DNA of 64,000 nt, taken from NCBI RefSeq assembly GCF_000518485.1, contig NZ_JADR01000001.1, forward strand, positions 496,001 through 560,000, written 5' to 3'. The stretch is from Olleya marilimosa CAM030. GTDB taxonomy: Bacteria > Bacteroidota > Bacteroidia > Flavobacteriales > Flavobacteriaceae. The translations under genes and the position numbers were made by a program. The notes under the pieces are model-generated. The model was not told the DNA's origin. It saw only the letters and a program-made list of their open reading frames with translations, and searched no databases. This document shows positions 1-7,713 of this stretch, one piece after another (the stretch's first letter is position 1; every line of letters starts with the position of its first letter).

Positions 1-2
1 TT

Positions 3-1085
3 TCATCTTTAAACGAGACTGAACAAAAAGTCATTGACGATGCTCAAAAAGCATTAGAGCGTGCTAAAATCGAGTTAGAAGATGCACAAAACAAACCAGA
101 CACTTGGTGGAATAATCTTTGGGGACGCAAAAGCAAAATTAAAGCTGCCGAAAAAGCTTTAGAAGCAGCCGAAAAAGTACGTGCAGGAGCAGACAATAAA
201 GCAAAAGCAATGTTTCAAGAACGTATCGAGAGTGCAGATATACAAACACTATTAAGTGAGTTATCATACAAATCTCAAGCAGCAGTAACACGTCTTAAAA
301 ATCGTGAGGTAGAAATTAAAGAAGTAGAAGATAAGTTACAAGATGCAATCGTAGAAGCGTCTAAAAACCATACCAAAGCTTTAGAGAAAAAAGCCGAAAC
401 TGAAACTAAATTAGAAACGCAATACGCATTACTTAAACAAGCACGTCAAGCATTAGAAGAAGTTGCAGATAAGCAATCTACAGAATACTCAGAAGCATTA
501 TCCAAAGTAACAAAACTAGAGCAAGAAGTAGAAGAGTTAGAAGGACTTAAAAATGCTTACACAACACTAGCAGCTTCAAAAGATAGCTTTGTACACAAGC
601 ATAATTTAACAATCAAAGTATTAACATCATTACGTAGTAATTTGCAAACGCATCGTGCAAAATTAAAGTCAGATACAGAAGAGCGTCTTAAATATTACGA
701 CGGTTATGTCGTGGCTTTAAAAGCACGTACAGATCAAGAGTTTGCTGCTATTTTAGAGCATTTAGGAGTTAAAACAGACGAGCATATCGGAGAGACTTTA
801 GCATCAATGCATACCGCAAGTGCAAGAGCACGTCAAGAGATGATGGACAACATTCCAGTGCACGAAAAAGTTATGCAAGGTGTTTATCGCAGTTATGCAG
901 AGGCGTTGCATGAGATTAGAGCAAAAGATGTGGATATCCAAAAGAATTTTGCAGACCGTTACGGAATTGACATGAAAGAGATTTTTGAAGAGTATTATAA
1001 CTCAGATAATACAACACCTTCAGGAGATGATGCACCAGCAGGAGCACCAAAACCAGAAGCTTCTAGCGACGATTTATTGTCTTAA
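3..1085 (+). CDS. Coiled-coil protein of unknown function, N terminus cut by window edge
   Basis: The frame is open from the left edge (base 3) with no stop, so the true start lies outside; at least 360 residues are visible. Residues after base 210 form long Lys/Glu/Ala-rich heptads for roughly 150 residues, typical of a coiled coil, followed by a helical part with conserved-looking aromatic and Arg residues (around LKYYDGYVVALKAR) and a disordered acidic Pro/Ala/Ser C-terminal tail ending in DDLLS. A WWNNLWGRKSK patch near the visible N terminus may be amphipathic. No family is recognised. It is the first visible gene of a same-strand series that includes an AAA+ ATPase, so a filament, scaffold or ATPase-substrate role is a guess from context only. 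Confidence 0.8.
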   Translation, partial: SSLNETEQKVIDDAQKALERAKIELEDAQNKPDTWWNNLWGRKSKIKAAEKALEAAEKVRAGADNKAKAMFQERIESADIQTLLSELSYKSQAAVTRLKNREVEIKEVEDKLQDAIVEASKNHTKALEKKAETETKLETQYALLKQARQALEEVADKQSTEYSEALSKVTKLEQEVEELEGLKNAYTTLAASKDSFVHKHNLTIKVLTSLRSNLQTHRAKLKSDTEERLKYYDGYVVALKARTDQEFAAILEHLGVKTDEHIGETLASMHTASARARQEMMDNIPVHEKVMQGVYRSYAEALHEIRAKDVDIQKNFADRYGIDMKEIFEEYYNSDNTTPSGDDAPAGAPKPEASSDDLLS

Positions 1086-1101
1086 AATTAGTTTAGCGTT
1101 A

Positions 1102-1131
1102 CCTACTTTAGCTTTTAAGGGCTAAAGTAGG
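1102..1131 (+). other. Perfect 11-bp stem hairpin between operon genes
   Basis: CCTACTTTAGC pairs exactly with GCTAAAGTAGG across an 8-base loop, 16 bases after the stop of the coiled-coil gene. There is no run of T on the + strand right after it, so it is not a standard terminator; a second small stem (CTTTTGC/GCAAAAG, 1150-1169) follows. It may be an attenuator or an mRNA-processing or stabilising hairpin that sets the first gene's expression apart from the rest. Confidence 0.6.
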
Positions 1132-1241
1132 TCAGGCTTTACGTTATATCTTTTGCAAAAAAGCAAAAGGATACCACTTCAATCCTTAACGCGCTTACTC
1201 AAGCCTTAAAGCGCAAATCAAAAATAAAAGCCAATAGTAAA

Positions 1242-1427
1242 ATGTCAAAACAATTAAGATTAGTAATTGCAATTATAATCATGATAGGTTTTGTTTTACT
1301 TGGTACCTACATTCTAAAAACCAGTAATACACTTATAGGTCAAATAATAGGTTGGACAAATATTCTCTTTTTTTCAGGTTTTCTAGTTTGGGCTTTCATT
1401 AAATATATGACCAAAAAAAAAAGATAA
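1242..1427 (+). CDS. Small two-helix membrane protein
   Basis: 61 residues with two hydrophobic segments (about residues 7-24 and 33-54) and a lysine-rich cytoplasmic end (KYMTKKKR), which suggests a hairpin membrane protein with both ends inside. No family is recognised. It starts at ATG 156 bases after the coiled-coil gene and 70 bases before the next gene, on the same strand. Its small size and position suggest an accessory membrane subunit of the surrounding cluster, which is inference. Confidence 0.6.
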   Translation: MSKQLRLVIAIIIMIGFVLLGTYILKTSNTLIGQIIGWTNILFFSGFLVWAFIKYMTKKKR

Positions 1428-1497
1428 TTACAACTAAAACAATCAAGTTATAACAGACTTAAAACGGACTATAACAACTGAATATTGAACATTTAAA

Positions 1498-2556
1498 ATG
1501 AGTATAAACCACATTGTCACACCATTAGATTCATCTATATTAGATAGTAAAGATCAATATGTGTTTTATCACAAAAAGGTAGATTTTGCCTTAAAAGAAT
1601 TAATTGTTGGCGTACAACAAAATGACTTATGTACTCCACAAGAAATTGTTTTCTTTAAGCAATACTGTGACTTGCTACTATACTCTATAGAAGCCATGCG
1701 TGTCAAATATATGTACGACGAGGAAGACAACATGAAGGTAGACGTTACAGATTCTGGTTTTCCTAATTATTTAGAGTTTAGATACCTATACAACGACCTG
1801 TCTTTACGCGACAACTATTTAAACAAATTAAAAGATGTGTCAGAACTTCAAGACGAATTTCTGGACCAATTATTACGTAAAAAACAACCTGTTAGACGTG
1901 ATAAATTATTTCAAGCAGCATCAATAGTATATTACACATCAGTAGAGCAGCAATATATTTTTAATCGTTTTGTCCAAGGTAAAATTATAAAAGCGCCAGA
2001 AGGTAGTCAAGCAACTTATATGACCAGTTGGAGTTTTTACGATGTCTCCTTAAACCGTCCCTTTATTTGCTATATGTACTTTGATTATGATGGTAAAGAT
2101 CCATTAAAAGAAAAGGAAGACATATATGACACTTTAAAAACAGTAGCAGATCGTAAAATGAATATGGATACCATGGCTTATGGTATTGATAGACGATTAA
2201 AAAATGTATTTCCAAAACACATAAAACGCTTAGACATAGGTGCTTTTCATAACGTGTTTGCTAAAGACGATAACGATTTAACGCACACCATTCTAGAAGC
2301 AATAGGTAAAAAAGAAATCCCTTTAGAAGCCTATGCTTTATCTTTTAAAGTACACGAAGTATTTACAGGTGGCCAATTTAAAGAAGGTGGATATTTTAGC
2401 AAACAAACACTCCAAAATTGGAGTACACCAATAAAAGAAGGCTACGTATTTGCACCACATCGTATCATACAATTACTATACAATAAAAATCCAGAGATTA
2501 TGAATAAGTTGGCAAAACCACCTTTTCAGGTATCAGATTTAATAATAGAAAAATAA
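1498..2556 (+). CDS. Uncharacterised soluble protein of the AAA+ cluster
   Basis: 352 residues, no signal peptide and no membrane segment, so probably cytoplasmic. The N-terminal half is helical and charged (KYMYDEEDNMKVD, LLRKKQPVRRDK); the C-terminal half looks mixed alpha/beta with an SWSFYDVSLNRPFICYMYF strand region. No nucleotide-binding or catalytic motif is visible and I do not recognise the family. It lies 65 bases upstream of the AAA+ ATPase gene on the same strand, so it is probably co-transcribed and may be an adaptor or partner of that ATPase. Confidence 0.75.
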   Translation: MSINHIVTPLDSSILDSKDQYVFYHKKVDFALKELIVGVQQNDLCTPQEIVFFKQYCDLLLYSIEAMRVKYMYDEEDNMKVDVTDSGFPNYLEFRYLYNDLSLRDNYLNKLKDVSELQDEFLDQLLRKKQPVRRDKLFQAASIVYYTSVEQQYIFNRFVQGKIIKAPEGSQATYMTSWSFYDVSLNRPFICYMYFDYDGKDPLKEKEDIYDTLKTVADRKMNMDTMAYGIDRRLKNVFPKHIKRLDIGAFHNVFAKDDNDLTHTILEAIGKKEIPLEAYALSFKVHEVFTGGQFKEGGYFSKQTLQNWSTPIKEGYVFAPHRIIQLLYNKNPEIMNKLAKPPFQVSDLIIEK

Positions 2557-2621
2557 AAAAGCAGCAACAGTAAAAAGTACATTTTAACTACTAAATACTG
2601 CGCACAGAAGATCAATAAATC

Positions 2622-4583
2622 ATGGAACACAACTCAACCTTCCCTATAAAAAAATCAGAATTAGACGTACTTCGTGACGAAGCTTCATCATACTTAAAAA
2701 GTATCAGTTGGGAGCAAGGTGCACGTGCAAAAAATAAAGATAAAGACGCTAAAGACGAGTCTATCTTATTGTATTTGTCAAAAGCAAACAATGGATCTTC
2801 TGCGTCAATAACTTCAGTTTCAAAAACCATTTTAGCATTAAAAAAACGGTTGTTACCAGATTCGGTAGCCATACCAATAATGCTAAATCAAACATTGTAC
2901 GCAGTACAAGAAGGTTTAACTTTAGGGATTTGGATCAAAGACAGTTATTATGATGCCTCAGGTTTATCTAGCCTCAACGAGCGTAAATCGGCTTTAGATA
3001 ATGATGGTAGACGTGAGTATGAAAGTAAGATGCAAACAGCAAGTGCGTTTATGTTATTTGCGTCTGGTTATAAAATTTTACACTTGTTAAAACCTCATGC
3101 TTCTGACGATTTAAGTGTTATGAAGCAAAAATTTGCTGGTATTCCAGAAGTTTCTTTACTATCACCATTAAAAAGTGTCTCTTGCGCATTGTTTTATTAT
3201 GATAAATATTTAGCACATCCAGATATTGTTAAGTCAGATAAAGACGTTGCAGATTTTACTGTGGTATATTTTGAAGCCTTGTTAGCAGAGATTAGTTTAA
3301 GAAGAAGTAGTTTAGAGTATACCGAGACTATTGTTGACAGAACATATAAGCTAGAGAACAGTGATTTTGCTATTTCTGGTTGGGAAAACACCTTTCAAGG
3401 TACCGCAAAAAGTGTTGAGTTTAATAAAATACAATTCGAGCAAATCGTAGGTAATAGAGATGCAAAACACTTTGCAAGACGTTTGACAGAGCGTATGTTG
3501 AGTTACGATTTTGAAGCAAAGAAAAACCCATTTCAAGAGCTTGGTGGTTTTATGCCAGTTTTTATGGGTTACGGTATTCCTGGAACGGGAAAAAGTATGT
3601 TAATTGCTGCAATTGCAACTAGATTAAAAGAACATTGCGATCATTTAGATATTCCGTTTTTATTTCATCCAATGCCAGATACTTTAATTAGTACATTTCA
3701 AGGTGGATCTGCTGAGAAGATGGTGGATTGGATGAAACCAATGCAAGATCCTTCAAAATTAATTTTTGCACCTATTGATGATGCCGAAAATAACTTGCAA
3801 GAGCGAACAGCACAAGGCGTGTCAGCAGGTGTAAAAGAGGTCATTGGTGTCTTTTTAAGATATACAGAAGGTGCTTACGCAGTTAACTATGGTAACAGCT
3901 CGATTGGGTTGTTTACTAATCTTCCAGAAATGTTAGATAAAGCAGTTATATCGCGTGTCCAAGGTCGTTTTAAAATTGATGGAGCACGCAGTGAGCATGA
4001 CTTTTTAGATCAAGACCATTTATGGTGGAGTAAATTGGATAAAACCATGCCTGATTTTGTTAATATGCAAGGACCTGCAGATTACAAATATTTGCAAGAT
4101 CAAGGTCTAGCAACAAATATGGGAGAAATATTAAACGTGTCAGATAAACCAACGGAATTACGTGTGTTGGAAGCTTACGATAAAGCAGAAACACAACATA
4201 AAACAAACTCGCATCAATTTTATGCGACTTTATATAAAGAGATTCAGAAGATATTTCCATTTTTCTCTTCCAGAGATGTACGTAATATCCAAAGTGCAGT
4301 ATCACTACGTTTAACAGATTTTGATTTGGAACAAAGCTGGTTTGAAAATCCAGAAACGTATTTCAAAAAAGACTACACAACTAAGTTTAATATGTTGCAA
4401 GAATTAATGAAATCTAACATGAAAGGTTTAAATTTTTCGGAAATTAGAAGACAAGAAGTTGTTAGATATTTAGATAATGTAGCAACAATTGCAGATACCG
4501 ACTTTAAACGTAAAGTAGATGCTAGAATCAACCAATTAAATATAGAAACTAAAGCACGAGACTTATTTAGTAATGGGCAATAA
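2622..4583 (+). CDS. Divergent AAA+ family ATPase
   Basis: 653 residues. About 300 residues of helical, family-unknown N terminus precede an AAA+ module: Walker A GIPGTGKS (residues 318-325), a Walker-B-like strand LIFAPIDDAE (about 380-389) in which the usual catalytic Glu is Asp, a sensor-1 Asn in GLFTN, and an arginine-finger-like SRVQGR. A further 200 residues of helical C terminus follow. AAA+ proteins normally form ring oligomers that remodel proteins or complexes; the substrate here is unknown. No membrane segment is seen, but most neighbours are membrane or coiled-coil proteins. Its last 11 bases overlap the start of the NUDIX gene, pointing to translational coupling. Confidence 0.88.
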   Translation: MEHNSTFPIKKSELDVLRDEASSYLKSISWEQGARAKNKDKDAKDESILLYLSKANNGSSASITSVSKTILALKKRLLPDSVAIPIMLNQTLYAVQEGLTLGIWIKDSYYDASGLSSLNERKSALDNDGRREYESKMQTASAFMLFASGYKILHLLKPHASDDLSVMKQKFAGIPEVSLLSPLKSVSCALFYYDKYLAHPDIVKSDKDVADFTVVYFEALLAEISLRRSSLEYTETIVDRTYKLENSDFAISGWENTFQGTAKSVEFNKIQFEQIVGNRDAKHFARRLTERMLSYDFEAKKNPFQELGGFMPVFMGYGIPGTGKSMLIAAIATRLKEHCDHLDIPFLFHPMPDTLISTFQGGSAEKMVDWMKPMQDPSKLIFAPIDDAENNLQERTAQGVSAGVKEVIGVFLRYTEGAYAVNYGNSSIGLFTNLPEMLDKAVISRVQGRFKIDGARSEHDFLDQDHLWWSKLDKTMPDFVNMQGPADYKYLQDQGLATNMGEILNVSDKPTELRVLEAYDKAETQHKTNSHQFYATLYKEIQKIFPFFSSRDVRNIQSAVSLRLTDFDLEQSWFENPETYFKKDYTTKFNMLQELMKSNMKGLNFSEIRRQEVVRYLDNVATIADTDFKRKVDARINQLNIETKARDLFSNGQ

Positions 4584-5160
4584 AATAAAAAATGTAGTAA
4601 TAAATACTTTATATAAAGGTTGGGCAACGTTAAACGAGGTATCGTTTTCATATAAAATGAAAAATGAATCTTGGGTAAATCAAAAGCGCGAATCTTATGA
4701 TAGAGGTGATGGAGCAACAGTTTTATTATACAATAAGGTTAAAAAAATGGTCATTCTGACAAAACAATTTAGAGTGTCAACGTTTTTAAACGGAAATGAT
4801 TCTGGATTTGTTTTAGAGACTTGTGCAGGTATGTTGGATAACGACCAACCAGAAGCTTGTATTATTAGAGAGATTGAAGAAGAAACTGGTTACAGAGTAA
4901 ATTCGGTAACAAAATTGTTTAAAGCATATTCTTCACCTGGTGCTTTAACTGAGATTTTACATTATTTTATTGCAGAATACTCAGAAGACATGAAGGTTAA
5001 TGAAGGAGGAGGTTTAGATAGTGAACACGAAGATATTGAAGTGTTAGAAATGCCTTTTGAATTTGCAGTTAATATGATAACTACTGGCGAAATTGAAGAT
5101 ATAAAAACCATTTGTTTGTTGCAGTATGCACAGATAAATAAGATATTTAACAACAGTTAG
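4573..5160 (+). CDS. nudK: NUDIX hydrolase, NudK-like (GDP-mannose pyrophosphatase family)
   Basis: 195 residues. The NUDIX box runs GMLDNDQPEA..REIEEETGY, and the flanks match the layout I know from E. coli NudK: FKAYSSPGALTEILHYFIAEY after the box, an EDIEVLEMPF segment, and TGEIEDIKT near the C terminus. NudK hydrolyses GDP-mannose and related nucleotide sugars to a sugar phosphate and GMP with Mg2+. The Glu seven residues into the box is Gln here, although the REIEEE metal-binding core is intact. ATG overlaps the end of the AAA+ gene by 11 bases, so this enzyme is made together with the ATPase. The link of a nucleotide hydrolase to this cluster is unexplained. Confidence 0.88.
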   Translation: MGNKIKNVVINTLYKGWATLNEVSFSYKMKNESWVNQKRESYDRGDGATVLLYNKVKKMVILTKQFRVSTFLNGNDSGFVLETCAGMLDNDQPEACIIREIEEETGYRVNSVTKLFKAYSSPGALTEILHYFIAEYSEDMKVNEGGGLDSEHEDIEVLEMPFEFAVNMITTGEIEDIKTICLLQYAQINKIFNNS

Positions 5161-5170
5161 TATAAAGTAT

Positions 5171-5800
5171 ATGAGCAATAAAACAAATGATGGTAAATTA
5201 TCGCAAATTGGATTACAAGACTATTTGTCTATTGGTTATTTATTTTTACTAATTTTAGGTGTTGTATACGAGTCTATTTACTATAAGTTTTTAGGAATTA
5301 ACATTTTAGAATATTCCTCTGTTTTAGATGTGTTAATTAGCCCAATAGCAGTAATGACAGGAAATTTAATCTTAGGTTTAGCAGTCATATTTAGCATGGT
5401 TATGGCTTATTTTATGGTTAAAATCACACCTAAATATTATAAATGGTTAAGTAAAAAACCAAAGTATCAATCAGGGAAAAATAAATTAAAATTAGAAAAA
5501 GCACAAACCAAAATCAAAGCTAAAGACGCTGTTATTACAATGATAGCTTTTTACGTATTCTCTGTTTTTATAGGTTTAGGCATAGGAAGTGGTTATAAAA
5601 CTAACAAACGAGTAGAAACTAATGATTATAAAATAACTCATAAATTAATCTTTGAAGACGGATTAACTCAAGATATTAAAATGCTAGGTAAAAACAGTTT
5701 ATATGTATTTTATGTTCTTAAAGATGATAAAGAAGTGATTATATCTCCTATTGAAGGTAATATTAAAATGATTAAAAAATTTAAGAAAGAAAAGAATTAG
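5171..5800 (+). CDS. Membrane protein of the AAA+ cluster
   Basis: 209 residues with three likely transmembrane helices (about residues 19-38, 58-82 and 119-142), a basic cytoplasmic loop between the second and third (roughly 85-115, rich in Lys), and a C-terminal domain of about 65 residues after the last helix. No family is recognised. Starts 10 bases after the NUDIX gene and ends 5 bases before the next gene, so it is firmly inside the operon. Confidence 0.75.
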   Translation: MSNKTNDGKLSQIGLQDYLSIGYLFLLILGVVYESIYYKFLGINILEYSSVLDVLISPIAVMTGNLILGLAVIFSMVMAYFMVKITPKYYKWLSKKPKYQSGKNKLKLEKAQTKIKAKDAVITMIAFYVFSVFIGLGIGSGYKTNKRVETNDYKITHKLIFEDGLTQDIKMLGKNSLYVFYVLKDDKEVIISPIEGNIKMIKKFKKEKN

Positions 5801-5805
5801 GTGTA

Positions 5806-7041
5806 ATGCAAAAACTTAAACTAGCAAATCTTTACAGAAGTGAGCTTATTCCAATTAGTGGTAAGTTAGTAGACCGTTATAATCTATGCCTTCAAAAATT
5901 AGGGTTTACACCAACAAAACTGACCCATTTTTCAATTGATGGGATTGGTTATAGTCCAGAGATTGCAGAAGAAAAAGGAACAACTATGTATCTTAATAAT
6001 GGTGAAGCTAATCCGCATGCCATTATTATTTCACCTTTGCAAAAAGGAAAACCTGTTTATTCTCCTTTTCATAGTTTTGATAGAGAGATGATGAAGCAAG
6101 TGTTTCAAGTTCATGGTCAAAAAATCAATGATATTACAAGGGATTCTGCTATTTGTATAGATTTTGACCAAGATATAGATGCCTTTTATGAGCCTTTAGA
6201 CGTGCTTAAATACGATAAAGTTTATATTAAATTTCATTTAATAAATAATTTAGATCAAATACAAAAACAGCAACAACAATTAATAGATACCTTTAAACAA
6301 GGTAATAATTTTATTGATGAAGATTTACATGCAAAACTTTTAGAGTCAGCCCAAACGTATGGCGATTTACGTGGACGCGACTTAAGTTTACATAGCTTAC
6401 AGTATCAAACAGATTCATTTTACACAAAGTCGTTTGGAGGTGTTTATGTTTTACGTGACTTTATATCTCCAATTATAGTTTTTGAAAATTTAAAATGGTA
6501 TAAAGAAGCTATCAAAGATACGATTCATGATATAACCATCTTTCATATTGAGCAGCCAGAGTTAATGGACAAATTGCGTAATCATGTAATTATAGAGCAT
6601 GATTTGGAAGAAGCATTAAATACAGACAGATACCAACGTATTAAAAAAATGGAATTTGCTATGGCTTTAAAAGACACGCAACATCCATTACGAGATATTT
6701 TAAATGACGCTGTCTTGTTTAAAAGTTACCTAAATAGACTAGATATTGAAACCAGAAAACGTGTTATGGGAGTCGAGTTGTATTTGGATAAACTTGAAGT
6801 AAGTAACCAATACAAAATAGCAGATATAGTCGATAATAATTTGTTTAATTCACTGCACGTACCACATTCTTCATTAACAGCAAAGCATCAAGATTTAATA
6901 TGGAAGTTATTAATTAATGTGGCTCCAAAAGATGTATTATTCTTGTATTGGTATGATAAAGAAGAGTTTTATAAGCAATATAATACTTGGGATGACTCAT
7001 TTAAAGATTGGGTTATTGAAACCATAAGTAACAATATTTAA
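5806..7041 (+). CDS. Uncharacterised soluble protein (possibly DUF6638)
   Basis: 411 residues without signal peptide or membrane helices. The N-terminal 80 residues carry a distinctive SIDGIGYSPEIAEEKG..YLNNGEANPHAI segment, followed by KPVYSPFHSFDREMM; the rest is mostly helical and acidic. From memory this resembles a Bacteroidota family named DUF6638, but I cannot confirm that. No catalytic motif is apparent. It follows the preceding membrane-protein gene by 5 bases. Being long, conserved-looking and tightly embedded, it is likely a core component of the cluster. Confidence 0.8.
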   Translation: MQKLKLANLYRSELIPISGKLVDRYNLCLQKLGFTPTKLTHFSIDGIGYSPEIAEEKGTTMYLNNGEANPHAIIISPLQKGKPVYSPFHSFDREMMKQVFQVHGQKINDITRDSAICIDFDQDIDAFYEPLDVLKYDKVYIKFHLINNLDQIQKQQQQLIDTFKQGNNFIDEDLHAKLLESAQTYGDLRGRDLSLHSLQYQTDSFYTKSFGGVYVLRDFISPIIVFENLKWYKEAIKDTIHDITIFHIEQPELMDKLRNHVIIEHDLEEALNTDRYQRIKKMEFAMALKDTQHPLRDILNDAVLFKSYLNRLDIETRKRVMGVELYLDKLEVSNQYKIADIVDNNLFNSLHVPHSSLTAKHQDLIWKLLINVAPKDVLFLYWYDKEEFYKQYNTWDDSFKDWVIETISNNI

Positions 7042-7108
7042 AAATTATAGACTAATTTAGTAGAGGTTGCAATGGCGACCTTTATTTAATCAAAAAACAA
7101 GTAAAACC

Positions 7109-7645
7109 ATGGGTTTAGAAATTATTATATTTTTTGGAGCAATTCTTTTCGGAATTTTTATTTATTGGACTGAGTCTAAAAGCAATGGTGTTTATCGCTT
7201 TTTTAATAAAGTTTTTAATAGTAAAGAGTTACAGATGAAACCAGGGAATCCAAAAGGATTTATCTATAAACAAGACGTTTTACCTAGAGTGTTATTTGTT
7301 GCATTTACATTTTTAATAGTAGCTTTAATCATTCAGTTTTTAACTCCAATAGCTATTTTTAGTACTTATTATGGTATTTCAGCATTTGCTTCTGCTATTT
7401 TCGGGACTTTAATAGGGACTTACGTAGCAAACTTTGTACTTAAGTCTGGTGAGGTGATTGAGCAGCAATCAGACAGTCTTGAGGATGTTGTTAAAGACGG
7501 ACTAAACAAAGGAAAAGAGTTTTTAGAAGACTTAAAAAACAAAGATGCTAAAGTTGTAGAAGAAGCTAAAAAAGAAATAAAAGAGACACCTAAAGCACCC
7601 GAAAAAAGCGCTAGAGAACGTCTTAAGGATAAAGGATTAATGTAG
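7109..7645 (+). CDS. Membrane protein with charged C-terminal tail
   Basis: 178 residues when started at ATG 7109; an in-frame TTG 42 bases upstream would add 14 polar residues before the first helix and is less likely. Helix 1 is about residues 2-19, followed by a loop of some 40 residues, then two further helices (about 58-77 and 82-107). The last 65 residues are a Lys/Glu-rich helical tail (EFLEDLKNKDAKVVEEAKK...ARERLKDKG), probably a cytoplasmic coiled coil. No family is recognised. It may anchor the coiled-coil or ATPase components at the inner membrane, which is inference from layout. Confidence 0.75.
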   Translation: MGLEIIIFFGAILFGIFIYWTESKSNGVYRFFNKVFNSKELQMKPGNPKGFIYKQDVLPRVLFVAFTFLIVALIIQFLTPIAIFSTYYGISAFASAIFGTLIGTYVANFVLKSGEVIEQQSDSLEDVVKDGLNKGKEFLEDLKNKDAKVVEEAKKEIKETPKAPEKSARERLKDKGLM

Positions 7646-7713
7646 TTTTTTAGGAGTTAAGCAAAAAAACACAACTAGGTTTAAGTAAAGGTGTATACCT
7701 AAATTAAAGAAAT

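Noticed and set aside
1132-1241. tRNA or small RNA gene in the gap after the first gene
   Set aside because: No cloverleaf or consensus promoter is visible; only two hairpins are present.
4373-4717. Minus-strand frame across the AAA+/NUDIX junction
   Set aside because: Runs antisense to two well-supported genes and shows no recognisable protein features.
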